NCBI GenBank assembly: GCA_947561395.2
Contig: OX387182.1
Coordinates: forward strand, 35,023,949 to 35,087,948
DNA from: Buxus sempervirens
Lineage: Eukaryota; Streptophyta; Magnoliopsida; Buxales; Buxaceae
DNA: 64,000 nt
Direction: 5' to 3'
Shown here: one piece after another, positions 62,126 through 64,000 of the stretch
Numbering within the stretch: the stretch's first letter is position 1
Layout of the letters: each line of letters starts with the position of its first letter
Notes under the pieces: generated by a model
Databases searched by the model: none
What the model was told of the DNA's origin: nothing
The model's input: only the letters and a program-made list of their open reading frames with translations
Program-made: the position numbers and the translations under genes

Positions 62126-62407
62126 GTAAGTAAGTTGTAACTGTCAAATAAGGTTTTGCTTTCTTTTCAATGCCTCTCCTTGTGAGAGTTCCTTCCTTTA
62201 TATATTAACTGTTGAGCTAATTACAATGCTGAAAATCAGCCATTACATCTCACTATACAAGGTAAGTAGCTAGCCTAAATAAACGCCTATCAATTACAGG
62301 CCTATATACAATATATTCTTCTATACATAGCTAGACTAAATAAGGTAGAATATATGTTGCCTTAATAGACCAGTCCAGCACATAGCCAACTGTTAATTCT
62401 GCTAACA
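62126..62407 (-). mobile_element. 3' LTR of a minus-strand Ty1/copia element
   Basis: On the minus strand it begins TGTTAGCAGAATTAACAG at 62407, right after a polypurine tract (GAGGGGGGA). A TATA-like ATATATAAAGG lies near 62200. The far end is set at TGTAAG (62126) and is approximate. Confidence 0.6.
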
Positions 62408-62414
62408 TCCCCCC

Positions 62415-63235
62415 TCAAATTGATGCTGGGCGATCAAGAAGCATCAATTTGTCAATCAGGAACTGATGGCGATGACGAGAGAGAGCCTTGGTGAAGACAC
62501 CAGCGGTTTGTTGTACAGTGGAAATGTGTGGAAGAGTGATCTCATGGCGAGCAATGGCTTCACGAATTGAATGACAATCCACTTCAATATGTTTGGTGCG
62601 CTCATGAAAAACGGGATTAGTAGCAATCTGAATAGCACTGGTATTATCAGCATGAAGAGGAGTAGGAGTAGGCTGCGGAACACTAAGTTCGCCTAACAAC
62701 CCTCGGAGCCATACAATTTCAGAACAGGCAGAGGACATAGCCCGATATTCAGACTCAGTGGATGACTTTGAGACACGAGCTTGCTTCTTACTCTTCCAAG
62801 AAATAAGGGCATTGCCAAGAAACATACACCAACCCGTAATAGAGCGACGAGTATCCACACAACCAGCCCAGTCGGCATCACTAAAACCCTCCAACTTTAA
62901 AGAATTCCCTGAAGAAAAAAACAAACCGCGTCCAGATGTCCCTTTGAGGTATCGAAGAAGACGACGGACAGCGGCCAAATGTGTCTGGCAAGGAGCCTGC
63001 ATAAACTGACTGACCTGCTGAACAGCAAACGAGATATCAGGTCGAGTAATGGTCAAATAATTCAAACTGCCCACCAGCTGCCGATACATTAAGGGATTAG
63101 ATAAGGAATCACCACCCGCTTGATGCAGCTTCAAATTGACCTCCATAGGTGTAAGAACCGAATTAGCATCTTGAAGACCTGCTAAAGAAATAAGTTCTTG
63201 GGTATACTTATGCTGATGTAAGAGCATGCCATTGG
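62415..63235 (-). pseudogene. Ty1/copia reverse transcriptase C-terminus and RNase H, truncated
   Basis: A long minus-strand open frame with the copia connection-domain blocks YRQLVGSLNYLTITRPDISF and FMQAP...RRLLRYLKGT, then the RNase H blocks GFSDADWAGC, STESEYRA, LHADNTSAIQIATNP and RTKHIEVDCH. RNase H removes the RNA strand during reverse transcription. The frame is open to its stop at 62415 next to the polypurine tract and LTR, so this is a recent copy. Upstream it is cut by the GC-rich element at about 63236, so integrase and the RT active site are not in the window. It lies antisense in the presumed last ZIFL intron. Confidence 0.9.
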
Positions 63236-64000
63236 GTAGGCATGCGCGGCGGGCCGGCCCGGCACGGCCCGGCACGCCTCAGGCGTGCTCGGGCGGGCCG
63301 CGGGCCAGCCGTGCCGCGGGCCTGACGTGCCGCGGGCCTGGCGGGCCGCGGCACGCCAGGCCCATTTGCCTAAAACCCCAGCCCGGCACGGCACGCCCCA
63401 GCAGGCGTGCCGTGCCGGGCCTAGCCCGCCGGGCCGGCGGGCCGCCGGCGGGCCTGGCGGGCCAGGTCCTAAACTTGATTTTTTTTTAAAAATAAAGAAA
63501 AAATTCAAAAAAATCACCAAAAAATCCAAAAAAATCATTAAAAAATTCTGAAAAATATTTTTATTATTCACAAAATTGTTTTACACATATTTAGATAGAT
63601 TTTGCTCAAAAAAAATATAAATTACACCAATTAAAGACTTACAGTAGTCTAATTAAAAACCATGGATTTAACAAATATATTTAATTAGAGATTTTATAAC
63701 AGTTTTTTTGGCTTATTTATACTTAGTTATTTTCTTAGCTTTAAATGATTATATAAGAGTTTCAACAATCATGGAAATCCTTAATTTTTAGGTAAAATAT
63801 TTTAATTATGATATTATTGTTGCAAGAAATCAATCTGTCCTGATGGTTAAAGAGATAGGTTTTCAACCTATTGGACAAGGTTCAAGTCTTGTTATTAACA
63901 ATTTTTGGGCTATTTAAATTAATTGGGCTTGCTGGCACGTGGGCCTGCCATTGGAGCGTGCCCAGCGGGCCCGCACGCGGGCCAGCCCGTTTAGGCACGC
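63236..64000. mobile_element. GC-rich hAT-like nonautonomous element (left end and core, runs off window)
   Basis: Positions 63236-63470 are built from GGCCCGGCACG/GGCGGGCC variants, followed by an AT-rich core and a second GC-rich block from 63925 to the edge. Dense GGCCCGGCACGGC subterminal repeats are, from memory, typical of plant hAT-type nonautonomous elements; I could not verify ends or an 8-bp duplication. It inserts into the copia frame between Pro-Asn-Gly and upstream sequence. Open frames within it are products of GC bias and are not genes. Confidence 0.5.
63841..63890 (+). other. Degenerate tRNA-like (tRNA-Glu-like) segment
   Basis: GATGGTTAAAGAGAT resembles a D-arm/A box. ATAGG-TTTTCAA-CCTAT (63855-63871) is a perfect 5-bp anticodon stem with a 7-base loop whose anticodon would be TTC. 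GGTTCAAGTC (63879-63888) matches a B box. No acceptor stem pairs, so it is a tRNA relic or tRNA-derived module, not a functional tRNA. Confidence 0.35.

Noticed and set aside
62415..63275. The 286-codon frame as a complete protein
   Set aside because: Its first residues come from the GC-rich insertion; only the part from about 63235 down is copia, and it is an incomplete RT/RNase H.
63182..63571. Arg/Pro/Ala-rich open frames on both strands
   Set aside because: They arise from GGCCCGGCACG repeats; all frames are open because of GC bias.
63841..63890. Functional tRNA gene
   Set aside because: The anticodon arm and B box are good, but the acceptor stem does not pair and the T-stem is poor.

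Overview
This is a plant nuclear window, almost certainly from a flowering plant and probably a woody or otherwise repeat-rich eudicot. The evidence is one spliced MFS transporter gene with canonical GT-AG introns and large transposon-filled introns, set beside nested plant-type LTR retrotransposons. I cannot name the species. There are no bacterial-style operons, rRNA genes or CRISPR arrays.

Positions 1-36112 are an almost gene-free nest of LTR retrotransposons. Two Tat/Ogre-like Ty3/gypsy elements lie on the minus strand. The outer one (called E2 here) has its 5' LTR at 20623-26817, a primer-binding site at 20603-20620, a leader, and a gag broken at 14310. The inner one (E1) is inserted in that gag, with its 5' LTR at 12622-14309, a primer-binding site at 12603-12620, a leader carrying minisatellites, a decayed gag (about 6692-4900), a retropepsin (4393-3701) and a G-patch segment (719-560) that runs toward the left edge. 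Seven solo LTRs, each with a perfect 5-bp target-site duplication, are inserted into these elements or into each other: A1 720-3695, A2 9489-12182, B1 16579-19703, A3 21757-24933, A4 28335-35742, B2 29139-34097 (inside A4) and C 30238-32396 (inside B2). The family names A, B, C and D are mine.

Positions 36113-43311 are intergenic. They hold two tandem, same-orientation PIF/Harbinger (Tourist-like) elements with extremely AT-rich cores (38119-39828 and 39884-41137), a TRIM-like miniature LTR element (41478-41769), a dispersed GAGCATCTC repeat, and a possible TATA box for the downstream gene.

Positions 43312-60618 carry the one confident host gene: 16 plus-strand exons of a Zinc-Induced Facilitator-Like (ZIFL) MFS transporter, 456 codons so far, with all four family signatures. 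Its final short exon was not found and probably lies past 64000. Its introns hold a copia RT/RNase H fragment with one LTR (intron 1), an L1-type LINE fragment (intron 11), and, in the long 3' intron, a minus-strand copia 3' end (about 62126-63235). That copia is cut by a GC-rich, hAT-like element (about 63236 to the window end) which holds a degenerate tRNA-like segment.
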